DNA from: Branchiostoma floridae
Lineage: Eukaryota > Chordata > Leptocardii > Amphioxiformes > Branchiostomatidae
Length of the DNA stretch: 64,000 nucleotides
Assembly: GCF_000003815.2 (NCBI RefSeq)
Contig: NC_049992.1
Coordinates: 12,228,957-12,292,956, forward strand
Direction of reading: 5' to 3'
Of the stretch, positions 11,601 through 24,108 are shown piece by piece (positions within the stretch are counted from its first letter, which is position 1; the number at the start of each line of letters is the position of its first letter). The notes beneath the pieces are model-generated. The model did no database searches, had not been told where the DNA came from, and saw only the letters and a program-made list of their open reading frames with translations. The position numbers and the translations under genes were made by a program.

Positions 11601-14000
11601 TGGCACTGATATGATATCTGAGTTTTATGTTTGCAGTAGGGTTTTAGTCACAGAAACACTGGTTTTGAGTCTGCAGTACCATGCACATAAAAATACAAAG
11701 TTTAACATATAACTAACACAAAAAAATTCAAGAATTACAGTGTTTAAATTGACACACAAATCTGTAGTTATTGAAGAGGAATGGTATTAATCAAGGGTGT
11801 ATGACTCAGTTGTAATATTGTGCCAAAGTTCTTGATAGATTTCTGAGATTTGTTGCAGTACACTGTGTATTTGACTGAACAAACATTTTATCTGACCCAG
11901 GTAACCTACACTGGGATGAGTACCGACTACAGTTCCTGGAGAGTCGGGGGTACGACAGGGACAAGATCATGGAGGTCATCCAACAAGACACTGAAATTGA
12001 GATGGATGTGGATGGTAGGAGAAATACAGCAACCACTTTGAAAAACGGCATAGTATTTAGTTTTGTGTTTCAATGATGTTATTGAGACTCTAACTAATAA
12101 AGCATCTCTGCTTTTGATTGTAATTTGATGAAAATAATTTGAATAGATGTAACATCTGTAACATATGCAGTCTAAACCATTGTCTAGATAGTCTTTAGTA
12201 TTAAAGTACTTGAAATAGGACAAAGTGTTTGAGACTCATCAAATTGGATATTCACAGCTGATACCAGACTACTACAGAGGCATGCTTCTTTTTATTACAA
12301 TGTCTGTCATAGCAACTATGCAATAACTGAAGACTGAAACTGGCTCTTTATTTGCACATGGTTTCAGATGAAGAGGATCTGGAGAGGGACCATGACAGGT
12401 TCCTCCAGGCAGATGAGGACCCGCGGGATGAGCTGTTGAATGAGAAAGAGTTCTTGGCCTTCCGCCACCCAGAACACAGCAGCAGCATGCTCAGTCTGAT
12501 GGTTCAGGAGATACTGCATGACTTAGGTAAGGATGGGATAATCTTAAGTTCTCTAAGCTTTACCCTTGTTGCATATTTGTGAGCTAACATGGATTGTGGT
12601 CAGAGCTGATAGCAACAATAGACAGGTGTTGCAGGAGACTTATCCAGTTTCAGTACACCTTCTGTTAGTTGATGAATTGTTTCTTAGTTGCTAAAGCATT
12701 TATGCCTTTGATACTTGCAAATGTAAACTCTGTATGTTATTTCAAAAATACAGTCAGACCTGGTTGAGCAACCATATGGCAGGCGACCACGTCCAGTCAC
12801 AAGCCACATATCCCCAGGAATCTTTGAAAAACACCAGACAGGCAACATGAAACCCTGGTTCAATAAAAACAAACAAAAAAACATAAAAAAGTTTTGTCCA
12901 TTTGTATATGGTTTACCTCACCCAGTCCTGAGTGACCATTTTTCCTCAGACTACAAAATGTAACTTGTTTGGTCCTGTCCTTGTGTGTTACAGATCAGAA
13001 CAGTGACCAGATCCTGACCCTGCTGGAGTTTGTGTTCATGCTGTAAGGAGAGTTGGTTGAGGAGTCTAAAAAATGTAATTTGGTCCTGTCCATGTGTGTT
13101 ACAGATCAGAACGGTGACCAGATCCTGACCCTGCTGGAGTTTGTGTAATTTGGTCCTGTCCATGTGTGTTATAGATCAGAACGGTGACCAGATCCTGACC
13201 CTGCTGGAGTTTGTGTCCATGCCGTAAGGAGAGTTGGTTGAGGAGACTAAAAAATGTAATTTGGTCCTGTCCATGTGTGTTACAGATCAGAACGGTGACC
13301 AGATCCTGACCCTGCTGGAGTTTGTGTCCATGCCGTATGGAGCGAAGGTTGAGGAGGTGGAGGACAGTAAGGACACCTGGGTGGTCGAGCGCAGGCAGGA
13401 GTTCAAGGAGGTCATGGACACGGACGGGGACGGCAAGGTCACGCTAACGGAACTAGAGGTCAGAAACAACAGAGTAACTAGTTGTTATAACTTGTATCTT
13501 TGGACTCTCATTTGATGTCTATTTTTTTCCTTTTAGATTTCTTCACTGTTCATCTCAATCAGGAAAAACCTCTACTTAAAAAACCAAAATTACTGAAGAA
13601 GCCACAAAGCAAATCATGTTTGCATGTTGGCACGAATAAAGCTCCAAATGGGGAATATGTTGTTAACGGTTCCAGCATCTTTTCTGAAGATGTGGCATAA
13701 GTGTGTGGGGTTGACTTGAGTTTGTCCTTTCCCACGTACTCTAGACTAGAGTACGTGGGAAAGGACAACCTCAAACCAACTGCACGTACTTATAACTGAC
13801 ACTAACTTGCACTATTTCCACAGGCCTACATGGATCCCCGCAGTGACCAGCAGGCACTGAACGAGGCACGCCAGATGATCAGGGTCGCTGACGCCAACAG
13901 CGACGGAAAACTTTCGCTGGCCGAAATCCTGGACAACTGTCAGTTTTTCATCGGGAGCAAGATGGCAAACTATGCAAAAGTTGTGCACGAAGAGTTCTGA
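8686..14000 (+). CDS. SDF4: 45 kDa calcium-binding protein (Cab45)
   Basis: Seen: six exons, 8686-9008, 10990-11126, 11901-12014, 12368-12526, 13286-13458 and 13824-14000, giving 360 residues. The ATG is in a good context (CAAAATGGC) and opens a signal-anchor-like hydrophobic stretch at residues 15-35. Then comes the block PPDHLDAVRMERDGHLNR and six EF-hand segments: DVDTDGLLTQQE, DQNKDGNLHWDE, a degenerate DEDPRDELLNEKE, DQNGDQILTLLE, DTDGDGKVTLTE and DANSDGKLSLAE. The C-terminus is HEEF. Known: Cab45 is a soluble Golgi-lumen CREC-family EF-hand protein that oligomerises with calcium and sorts secretory cargo. Vertebrate Cab45 is about 360 residues and also ends HEEF. Inferred: the same Golgi role here. 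The third EF-hand has an atypical loop, as in vertebrates. Odd: intron 4 carries three extra copies of the start of exon 5. Confidence 0.95.
9121..9199. mobile_element. AT-rich foldback element in SDF4 intron 1
   Basis: Imperfect inverted halves of about 38 bp. The left arm is GAGTTACTATA...CAAGGACG...TATATAA and the right arm is its complement ending TAGTAACC. It is non-coding and MITE-like. Confidence 0.55.
10456..10984. repeat. Direct repeat of the SDF4 intron 1 3' end
   Basis: About 73 bases ending at the polypyrimidine tract before exon 2 (10912-10984, starting TTTATTCCACACTGGGGTAA) also occur at 10456-10530 with few changes. About 380 bp lie between the copies. The upstream copy lacks the acceptor AG and the exon. 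A duplication or an insertion split the acceptor region. Confidence 0.75.
11279..11378. other. Assembly gap (100 N) in SDF4 intron 2
   Basis: Exactly 100 N between exons 2 and 3. The flanking exons join in frame, so no coding sequence need be missing. Confidence 0.95.
11446..11588. mobile_element. MITE with TACTGTAAAT ends
   Basis: Inverted ends TACTGTAAATG and CATTTACAGTA enclose an interior with inverted GTTCGCGG/CCGCGAA blocks. Part of the same family seems to lie at about 11230-11255 (CGCGAAAACCGCGAAAATTA). It is non-coding and lies in SDF4 intron 2. Confidence 0.7.
12994..13334 (+). repeat. Four tandem copies of the exon 5 acceptor plus exon start
   Basis: The same acceptor and the first 41-49 bases of exon 5 occur four times, with exon-like segments starting at 12994, 13105, 13175 and 13286. 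Spacings are 111, 70 and 111 bases. The short one is explained by a 41-base internal deletion in copy 2. Only the fourth copy continues into the full 173-base exon. Copies 1 and 3 end at GTAAGG, a good donor, where the real exon has GTATGG. This makes 49-base cassette-like exons (12994-13042 and 13175-13223). Each early copy, if read through, meets an in-frame stop. Confidence 0.92.
13722..13768. repeat. Perfect 23-bp inverted repeat with 1-base loop
   Basis: Left arm 13722-13744 (starts TTGTCCTTTCCCACG) and right arm 13746-13768 are exact reverse complements around a single A. It lies in SDF4 intron 5, 55 bases before the last exon's acceptor, and could form a strong pre-mRNA hairpin. Confidence 0.85.
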
Positions 14001-14183
14001 TAGGAAACCTTCACTGCAAAGAGATATCTAAAAACAAAACAAAAAGTTTATGTCAATTCACTCCCATCAGATTATGTTGAAAGAAGAGCACACTGGCTGC
14101 ATTGTGAAACCAAAAGTAGCAAAACAGAGCTGTACGTATTGAGATAGGTACTGCATGATAGGTGCTCTATTGGTGAAATTTGC

Positions 14184-14189
14184 AATAAA
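14184..14189 (+). terminator. Candidate SDF4 polyadenylation signal
   Basis: AATAAA 184 bases after the SDF4 stop codon. Other AATAAA hexamers occur near 15634 and 15836, so the true 3' end is uncertain. Confidence 0.35.
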
Positions 14190-16556
14190 TACGATGGTCA
14201 CAGAATGACCAACCAGAGTCAAAAAAGAGGGTTTGTGCTAAAATAGAGTAAGAGTCATGGCCACAACTTAAACATAGAGTTAAACCTTATGTGTGAGATA
14301 AAGGAAGGAGACGCCTTCTACACAGCCCACCAAAGAGCAAACAACATTTCACAGGTTTGTGGCAACTCGGCATGGTAACAATTCATTTGACAAGACACAA
14401 TCACTGTAAATTCTTTTGAAGTTGAGGCACTTAGATTTTTGGCGTGGTGAAATTCCGGAGTTTGCAGTATCTTTTGACTTTGTAGTTGAAGCAATAGTAG
14501 TGACTTAAGAAAAACAGACCCTTTTGTTCGGTGTGATGTCTATACAGTGAGAGGTCCCTATATACATTGTACATGACTATAGCGGCAAATATTTCGACCA
14601 CAGCACTAGCATAAGACCAAAATATATAGCCATAGAGGATAATTTATAACAGCAATGTTGGCTGTAGGTTTACATGGTGTTTGTTTATATTTTATAAAGA
14701 CTTGTTTATGGCTCTTCTCCACAAAGTTTCCCAACTTGGTTTACATCATGTGTGTTATAATGTTCTTCACTACCAAACTTCACTACCATACATGTTTCAA
14801 ACTGTTTTTTGAAAGATTATCTTTGCACATAATTTCCTTGGAATTAATCAAGACTCTGGGGCACAAAAAGATGGATTGTGTATGTTGGGCTTCAGATTTT
14901 CTTATTGTGTTCTCATGCAGATTATTTCCACTCATTCATCTTGTCAAAATATTATGTCTGTACTATGTCACCCCTTCCTAATCTTTTCCCATCGGAGAAT
15001 TTGTTGTGAAGGGATGGATCAGGTATTCTCTGGCCATGCCAACACAGCACTTAGGATAAAGGGCAGGAGATTGTACATAAGATTTCTTTCTTTCTTCTTG
15101 ATGTAATTATTGAATTTACATTTTTTTATATGCGAATTGTGCAATCATGTATATAAAAGAGTCTGCTTGGGCTTTTTTAGGTGGCATTAAGGGAGAGTTA
15201 ATAGCAAAAGTCTTGCCATAGTTAACCTTTCAGTAGATGAAATCAGTGTTTGTCCTGCAAGTTTATATGTTCTCAACCATAACAGCACATTTCTTGGACT
15301 TGCTTTGTTCTACAGAAGAGAAAGGTTTGGCATTACCCAACCTCAAAAGTGGAACTGATCACAAAAACGTATGACAGAAATGTCAATGAGTATAAGCCTT
15401 ATGAAATGTAGTTATTATGTAACTCTGTTCCTTCTGATGTTGTACAGATGCATGGGACTGGCATGTTAATATCCTTGCAAATGCATCATGTAACTGCTAT
15501 CTTATATGTAACTATTTTGAACTCTAACCATGATGGTAGTAGCTTGGTTTGTTTTTTGGGTGTAAAAAGATATGCACCTAAGAAAAGCACTTATATATGG
15601 GAAGGTAATGAAATGTTTCCACTATATGTTCAGAATAAATAGTACAAGAAGTGCTTTGATTGTGAAACCTGTTCACATATCTGTAACACATCATTATGCT
15701 CATCATAGTTGCACATCATATGTTGTATCAAAATTATGAAATCATATATCTACATAGAGTGTTTGTATGAAAGGACTATATTGGGGGTAGAAACTTGTAA
15801 ACTTTGCTAGTGATAATGGGGTTTTGAGATTTATGAATAAAAGAAGGCTGTGATGGCTTTTCGTTTAACCAGTGGTTGATGTGTTTTTTTACTGAAACAT
15901 TTTTGTTGTTTCTGTGTTTATATTTAGAACTTATATACTTAAAAAACTGCCAATCCCTTGATTGCTGTTGCCATATTAATGTAGGACATCCCTCAACATT
16001 TCCAGTTCGGATATTTGTGTTTGTAATCAAAGATGTACCATATTCACATGTTGTACATGCCGATTATAGAGATGCTACACAGAAAAAAGCAAATGCACTT
16101 TATTTTCTGATAAATCACTGGTAAAGTCTCTATAGTAGGAATACGCAATTAATTATCTGTAATGAGAGACATGGGCACAAATTGAAATATTTGCACAAAG
16201 GCCTATTAATAGTACCAAGGTGATACAGTAAGAATCTTGTACCATTTTGTCATTTCACTCTCATGTTTCGTACATGTATACATATACAATATACTGAAAA
16301 TACAATTACAAGTACCAATTGAAAGTAGATTAAAAATAGGCAAAGATCATACTTCAATATAACCGGTTTTCATATATGCCTGGTACACCTCTATGATTAG
16401 TTTTAAAAAAAAATTTTATCAAACAGTAGCAATAGATAATAGTATGTAAAATACGAAAACTTAATTGCAAAATTTAATTTTTCATTTGAATCAGGAAGCT
16501 GACTCATATGCACACATACAAACAAAAAAATACATCATACAGGTTGGTAGCACATA
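14190..16556. other. Convergent intergenic region between SDF4 and copy B
   Basis: AT-rich DNA of about 2.4 kb. Open frames at 14655-14981 and 15876-16124 have no recognisable features. It may hold a long SDF4 3' UTR. I see no RNA gene or element. Confidence 0.5.
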
Positions 16557-17003
16557 GGATATTGGAGTTTTCTCTTGCACATCCACTTATGTCTCTCATC
16601 TGCTTGTATTTCGATGCCTGTCAGACATCTTCCTCAGAGCTAATCTGACTGGAGTGCTGAATCTCGCTGCTATATGAATATATGTACCCGATGTAGGTGG
16701 CGCTTTTGCGACAAGAACACAATGCCAAAAGTTGCTAAGGAGGTGATCAAGGAGGCTGTCTGACTAAGAAAGCCAGCGATGAGCTTTGAAGAGGGTCTAC
16801 AAACTTAGCCAAGTCTGGGATTGTGCTCTCGTCGTACAAGCGCCACCTGATGTTCGTCCATTGGAAGTCGATGAGGACCTTGACTTCAGTTCAGTTCAGT
16901 CGCCCTTGTGGGTCCGGGCTATATATGCTTACGTTTCGATGCCTATAAGACGATAGCAACGTAAGCAGGCGAGAGAAATTACTAAATGAAAACTCCAATA
17001 TCC
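16557..17003. mobile_element. Foldback MITE (447 bp) abutting copy B 3' end
   Basis: Perfect 16-base inverted ends GGATATTGGAGTTTTC and GAAAACTCCAATATCC. Inside, GTAGGTGGCGCTT is mirrored by AAGCGCCACCTGAT, so much of the element folds back. It ends 19 bases downstream of the copy B stop codon, so it must form or replace its 3' UTR. Confidence 0.85.
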
Positions 17004-17022
17004 TTAAAGCCTGATCATGATT

Positions 17023-20000
17023 CTAAACTTTATTGTCGAATTGCTCCTTGTTCTTGGGGACAGCTCCAGCCAACTGTTCGTTACCCTCTCCATTGACCAG
17101 TTTGTCAGGAAAACTGCCAGCTTGTTCTGAAAAAAAGGGCAAGACGCGGATTCAGGCAAACAGGATTCACTGCGATTGGGAAAATAATAGCAGCAAAGTG
17201 GGGTTATAGAGAACGGAATTGCATCTATTTTCATACCGGGAAGCTGCAGTTCCAGAGCTTGGTTGTCATGTCCCTCGTTGGCCACGTTGTTTGATGCCTT
17301 GGAGCTCTCCCTGCCTCTGCGCTGGGGGAAGATCAGCTTCTCAAGCCCGAAGAACGGGAACTCCACCATGATGGAGGCAACGAAGCCGCACAGGAAGGCC
17401 ATGAAGGAGTACGCAATGAAGTAGAACCACTGAAGAATAAAAACGGAAGTAGACGCCAATTTAAATGTCAGCTATATGTCGTGCCAAAGGATATCTAATG
17501 TTAAATTATCTTTGGCTTTAAGGTTATGAGTTATGACATCTCACCCAGTTAGTAGCCGAGTAGAACAGTGGTGTCTTGAGGGACATGGTGTAGACATGCA
17601 TGACGATGGGGTGCACGAGGTACGCAGTGTAAGTCAGGCGACTCAACGGCACCCACCCGCTCCAGGACAGGAACTCCGTGATGATACCTAACGACGTCGA
17701 CGGTGCGGGATGGATTCTTTAATCACACACAAGTACAATTTTCTTTTGTTAAACATTGGGCGCGAATAGTATATAAATCTTATATAAACTGGTACATTTT
17801 ACGATTGCCCATGAGTGTGCATCATATACTAATAAATGCATGTACATGTACATGTACAGAACCTGCTGCCATGGCTAAAAGTAACTTAACTTAGCTACAG
17901 AGAGAGAATGCCAGAGAGCAAAGATTTCACATTATTGCAACTAATTTGTAGGTATGTGAAGCTGTACAGGTTTAAGTAAAAGGTACGATGTTTTGATGTT
18001 CGTACCTCCATATCCAACACTACAAGCGAACACGACCCAGGCCACAGCACAGGAAAACATGGTCCTGTCAAACGCCCTCCAGGCTGCAGAGTCATAGACG
18101 GCGTACGGGCGTCCCCCGATATACTCAGGGGCAGCAACAAACAGAACGGCAACGGCTGCTGCGCCGAACCATCCCGCCAGCATCAGCGCCTACACGCAGG
18201 GAGGTGTTAAGCAGCTTATAACCTGTGTCAGACGCTTTCGATATTCACATGTAATCAATGACAGTCAGTCTCTTTTTGCAATTGATCATGTCTTACTGTT
18301 GATATCCACAATGACTTTTTTCTTCAGCTTATTCTCTCTCTAATGAAAATTACTCTCCAATACGTGTATGAGGTGCAGGTGAATTGCTACAGTAGCTTAG
18401 CAGGCTCTAAGACTCTTTTTTTTTCTGATTGTATAGGAGTCCCATTTCACTCGGTTTCTATTGCACTCGGATTGTATTTGCCAACTGCGATCCTAGTGCA
18501 ATAGTTCAGTGGAAGTGATATTCCATCAGAAAAAAGACAGACTCTGTGCCTGCTAAGAAGGCTACAGCTAGAGTTCCTCTCATTTTTTGTAGTGCATTCT
18601 TTACTATGACTATTTTTCAACAGATCAGATCTAAAGACACATTTCTCATTGCGTACCTTAGTGCGAAGTGTGTTGGGTACTTTGCGGTCGGTCTTGAAGA
18701 GGATGTACCCCAGCAGTAGTCCCACCATGTATGGTCCCGCACGGGTGAAAGTGTTTGCGTAAACTGCACTGAAATACTGCTCGCCTCCCACCTGACTGAC
18801 GAGGAACACAAGGGAAGATTATTTCAATCCAACTCGTCTATGAGATGGATCTATTTTGATACTTCGTGTCCATCTGAAGAAAAAAAGAAGTACTGAGCTT
18901 GTCGTTTACAAATGTGATATCATTGTACCTATTTGACCTATCTCTCGTGATCTTTGCACCCAATGCTTCATGTGTCCGATACTCTCATGTAGGTAACTCT
19001 TAAACCCAAATCGAAGTAGATACAGCCGAGGACACGCTGACAAGTGTACTTACTTGACAAGGAAATGGTATATGAGGCCGGTGGCCATCATGCTGCCAGT
19101 GAGCAAAATCATGATAAAGGATAAACCCAGTTTCGGAAACCTGAAAAGTAGGAAGAAACAATATATCATAAGACAATGACGTTCTACATGGTTCGGTGCA
19201 GACCAGAAAAACAAAGCTCGTTAATGTTATTAATATTGCGTGTACTGTCGGTTACATATCATTTGTCCGGAAACATGGTCTTTATACGTTGCTAGTTATT
19301 GCTCAGACATACAGAGAACAGATACGTCAAGAGGTACGCACTTGTAGAGCAGAACCAGTAGGCCCGGAGCTATGACGTACAGCTGCATGTCCACACCAAG
19401 GTACCACGCCCAGCCGAAACACTGTGGGTGAGAAATTATGTACATTGAGACTTAATGCATGGAATTCATGGGTCTGGTATTATTGGTTGTATGCGTGGAG
19501 ACATGGCTAGGTCATCGTTTGGGTAAGAGTAATGTAGAACAATACTATAGGAAATACTAGCCTCTATTGCTGATAATATTGTATGAACTTAACGTGCCAA
19601 TAATGGATCACGTTTTACAGCATAATTTCTAGTGCTTTTCTTTCAGCAATGTTATTTCATATGATACATACATCACCAAACCAGTTGTTGATGTATAACA
19701 GGTTTGTCCACATCCACGACTGGCAGCCTCGCATGTTGCTCATGGCGATGTTGGAAGGACTAGCCCAGACGGGTCCCGTCCCCATGTAGAGCGTCAGGCA
19801 GACAAATATCATGATGAGGAAGGCGTACACAGGAGTCAGCCTAGAATACAAGTACACAGTCAATGTACGGGTATTGCTACAGCTAGTTAGCCAACATAAT
19901 GGTTATGGACAAAATCTGTTGGATATTGAACGTACGTAGATTTTCATTATGCTTGCATGTCTTATACAAAACATCAACATAGTATCATCATCATCGTTCG

Positions 20001-23000
20001 GCATAGTATATCCACGGCCTAAATCAAACATTAATCAAAGCCAAGAACGAGAAACGAAGTATACTCCATGCATCAATTTGTAATAACTACACAAAAAATT
20101 TGGAGAAGATCCCAACCTCCAGTAACGGTGCAGGTAGTGAAGAAGCAGGTCCTTCCCAGTAAAGGAGCCGCCATTCTTCTTCAGCTGCTTCATGAACAGG
20201 TAGGACACCAGCAGCGCACTGTGTAGGGACATGACGAACATGTTAGAAATGTTGTAAGCATGTTAGAATACAAAATCATTTGATGGTCTTTGAGATTCTT
20301 TATTCCATGTCACCATTTTTCTCTATAAGGTTGCCCGTTGTAATCCACAATAACACAAGATATCAACTACAAACTACTACGAGTTACCAAGTTAGCAATT
20401 CTAATCTTCGTTTTCCTTTGACCAAATTGATAATACTGTATCATGTTCGGAACCAAACAAGAGACATACTGAATTACATGTGTTTGGAGCGGGGATGAAA
20501 TAAACATTTGATGTTTGTCATGTAAAAGCGATTTTACCTAAGTAGGAGGAATGTGTCCACGGACAAGTCCATGCTTCCGCGTATGAAATACCACCACTGT
20601 GAGTACCATTCATTCTTCTCTCGTCTGTTCGCTGTGGAAAGACATGATTAACAGACTGAAAGTTTTCATCAGATGTCAAAAGATGTAACACTAACTTAGG
20701 AACTAGTTTGCAGTAAGTCAGTAGTGATTGCAACGTAGTTGGGAGTCACATTTGGCTCCCAATCACGGCTCGGCCACTGCTGACTTTACTCACAACCCAC
20801 CACCACCAGTCAACCAGTCTCCAACATATTCCAGACTTCTCGTCATCGTCTCATGCTGGATATGAATGTCTCATGACATTTGAAACATTCGGCTGGCGCA
20901 GTCAAATAGTAGCCGGCCGCACCGACAAACTGCCAACCACAGCCGACCTTGCCCAACCATGGGCCAACACCCAATCCGATGATGGTTGGAGGAAGGTTGG
21001 AAGTGGCCAGTAAGTAGCCTATGATCGCTTATGTGTAACGCGGCTTTATGTCACTCACCTTCGAACCGGTAAATGAAATAAAATATAATACAAAACATCT
21101 TACTTGTCAATGTGTTATCGGCAAAGAAGTCTGTGTGTCCATAGATGATCCACAAAGTGCTGATGACCCGGATGCCGTGAAGCGCCGGAAGTTGCCCTGG
21201 AGGCTGGTATGTGTTGAACACCTTCTTGGTGTTGGAGTACACAGAGAAGGACAGAAATACCCGACCAGTCTTACCTGGAGCAAAGCACGAAATTACATGA
21301 GTATAATAGTAGCTTAGAATACATAATATTTACATGTATGTGGCTCTTTCTGGATTCCTAATGCAATAAAGCAAGCTATGGAATAGACGGTGTAAGTGTA
21401 GGATAGTGCCACAGTTTTAGGGATGAATCATGCAATCATGCCACGCCTTTGTACAACTTGCCAGAGTAAACTTTATGTTTGTTGACGTCTACAGTATACC
21501 TGTCTTCCCTTTTTCGTTATCGGTATGATAAATGACGTTTTGCTTCCCAAAATTATGTTTTCATGGGGTTTAAACTAGTTTGTTAGTTTAGGGACACATT
21601 TACGCAATTACACAATGGGTCTTGCAAAAATATAGCGGTACAAAATTAAGTAAAAGAATTAAAGTATTGAGATGATGTATTTCTTTGTCGTTTTTCCCAA
21701 CAAGTAATCCGATCTATCAGATAGACAAACCACCAAAATGAATTCAACAAGGACTATGATAATTACACTTACTGCTGACTATAGATTTCATCTTCTCCTC
21801 CGTGTAAGATACGTTTATGATGAACTCGTACAGCGTACCGATGAGCAACATCAGCAGGATGATGGCGATGACGCATCTGAAACGATATACACCACATTTT
21901 AAAGTACCTCTTACGATAGAAATGATAGAAAACTGTAAATAACCCTATTTTATGCTGTTGGTAAATTTTAGAGTCCACACCTTTCTAACTTTTTAACGCC
22001 AGACGTACGATTTGACATCCTTTACAGACTAACAGTTGCCACTGTGACAATAGTTTTTCTGAATCTCTGCCTGATATGAGGTAACTATGCATAAGCTTGA
22101 CGTTTGAATCCTAAATGTTGTCAGCTTTTTCCAGATACACTAAGTTCTGTCACAAAAATCCATTCTATATATGTCGCCATGTATCTCACTCCATTATACC
22201 ATTACACAAGTGACATGAGACGACGCGGCAGTTTTGCTGATAGGAATGAGGAATATCTATGTGAGATTATATATCTTACATTGCAACAATGGCCCCAGTA
22301 TCAAAGCTGGAGTACTCTTCTTCCCGCTGACAGAAAAGACCTGCCACAGTCCAGCTGGGCATTGACTTTATACCAAGGAGACCTAAGAGGGAACAAAACA
22401 ATGTTTAAAGCCAATAAGGTTCAATTTCTGTACAGTCTGCTATCTGCTATTTTGTATGTTATATCCGCCCCTTTTCTATACATGTAATATCCGCTTTTGC
22501 TTATTACAAATGAGAGCATGGAAGCGGTGCAACGGGGAACTAGGATATAAAAAAATAGACCTTAGGGGGTTCGGAGCGAGGGGTACACTAAATACAAAAC
22601 TCATACCTGTGGTTGCAAGGAGTCCAACTTCAGAATCACTGCACGTGTTGGGTACACAGAGTCCCTGTGCGAAAACGGTATTACCACCTGCCAATTCCTA
22701 TATAAAAGAACAACAACAGCGTGAATATACGTACGAAGAACATAACTGATCATCTACGTGTACACCAAAAACACAAACTCCATTGCATCTTTACTTCGAA
22801 CAATTGTCCGTAGAGTGAAGTGCTAATTTCATGTTATACCGGTGGTATTCCTTCCCAGACGACAATACAGTACATGGGCTTCATGTCGGCCGGCATGTCT
22901 TCAGCGTATTTGACGCGGTCCCTGCAGCCTTTGAAGCTGCCGAAGTCGTTCCACTGTCCCTCAAACAGACCTGACGGGTGGAACTTGCCACTGCTGTCCA

Positions 23001-24108
23001 GCACTGGGAGAATGGACAACACAATTAGCAGGTTTGTTTCGCAAGGATCTAAAGTTAAGTGCACAAGAGATATCCATATTTCAACATCGATTGATAAATG
23101 ATTGCTGTCTTTTTTATACTTGGGCACATGCCCACGATGAAAACATTTTTCTACATTTTGGGATCCTCAGAAATGATGCTAATGGCAATAAAGGTACAGG
23201 CATGTGTTTTTGGTAATAACTGTAGCGTACACACTTGTCTGATACTATTTTGAACTGCACATTGAATGGATGTGGAAATAATTTCATCCCAAAATCATCC
23301 AGTTTCTCGTATGTCTTGTTTAATTGTAGCCTTTAATTATGCAAATAAAAACATAAAAGATGTGTTCCTATCACTTCTAATCGATGTCACAGTAAACATG
23401 ATTGACGCCGTATGGAAAATATTTGACAACGAAAACAGACCAAAATCAATACTCGTGAATAAGTACAGTGGTCTCTTCGATTGAACCAATTCCATGGACA
23501 GCTTGATGGAAACATCACGACCCTTGCCGCTGGGTAAATGTATAACGGGCCCCACTCATTTGAAAAGTTTGTTGAGTTTCAAGGACAGCTGGTGTAACGT
23601 TATAAGTTATTTTTCAGTGAGCCCTAGCTTGTCAGAATCTGCCATCATGGTTCGTCCTTAAAGTACTAAGGATATTCTAATATCCAAGTTTTAAAAAGCT
23701 TGTGTGATTTCCCATGCGTCAATGTTCTTTATTTGATAGCGCAGGTGTTGCAGGTAAGGCTGTATTTACACGCTATGTGCAATGAATGGAGACCCTTCAC
23801 ATGCCATGGTTGTTTTCGAAGATCTGGAGTGTAAACATAGCGCTTGACTTACTGGTGATCGCGTACTCCTTGGCAGCTGTCATGTCGGTATTAAGTTGTG
23901 CACTTTGACTGTAACAAGGCTCTTGCACTTCTCCAGTGACGTGCCGCAGGTATAAGGTGTAATTCCAGTCGATCGGCTTCTGTTCAGCCAGTCGGATGTA
24001 GAATCCCAATGTCTCGTAGAAGCTGGCAGAGAAGTCCTGCCCGGCTACAGGCACTGAGCAGCATGCTAGAGACAGCAGCGCGACGAGAACCCACACTTTT
24101 GTCACCAT
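17023..24108 (-). CDS. NRF-6-like membrane acyltransferase, copy B (complete)
   Basis: Seen: 16 exons in transcript order, 24108-23853, 23003-22840, 22697-22607, 22382-22280, 21876-21773, 21274-21104, 20631-20538, 20218-20117, 19840-19672, 19421-19342, 19140-19054, 18795-18657, 18189-18006, 17687-17545, 17429-17237 and 17126-17023. They total 2184 bases, or 727 residues plus TAG. A clear signal peptide covers residues 1-23 (ending CCSVPVAGQ). The NRF domain spans about 25-190, with cysteines around CRDRVKYA and CVPNTCSD. A membrane helix lies in exon 5 (VIAIILLMLLIGTLYEF). The acyltransferase_3 domain runs from about residue 270 to 660, with R-X10-H at about 275-286 and around ten hydrophobic segments. 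The tail is short and hydrophilic. Known: animal NRF-6/NDG-4 relatives have this layout; bacterial acyltransferase_3 proteins move acyl groups across membranes using this His. Substrate unknown. Exon 12's acceptor was chosen by phase; a second CAG lies 4 bases downstream but breaks the frame. Confidence 0.93.
17029..17034 (-). terminator. Polyadenylation hexamer inside the copy B last codons
   Basis: On the minus strand AATAAA overlaps the codons for the final Asn-Lys, just before the TAG. Cleavage 10-30 bases downstream would fall between the stop codon and the edge of the MITE at 17003. It is the nearest hexamer to the stop; use is not proven. Confidence 0.35.
18384..18570. mobile_element. 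Foldback element in copy B intron 12
   Basis: Inverted arms of about 45 bases: CTACAGTAGCTTAGCAGGCT on the left, with its imperfect complement through TGCCTGCTAAGAAGGCTACAG on the right. An inner inverted pair is CTATTGCACT/AGTGCAATAG. It is non-coding. Confidence 0.6.
20745..21043. mobile_element. Diverged relative of the 58.2-59.1 kb TIR element
   Basis: It starts CACATTTGGCTCCCAATCAC and ends ATGTGTAACG, similar to the ends of the element at 58219-59084. Between them are ATTCGGCTGG and repeated CCAACC/GGTTGG motifs. It lies in copy B intron 6, between exons 21274-21104 and 20631-20538. Similarity was judged by eye only. Confidence 0.4.
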
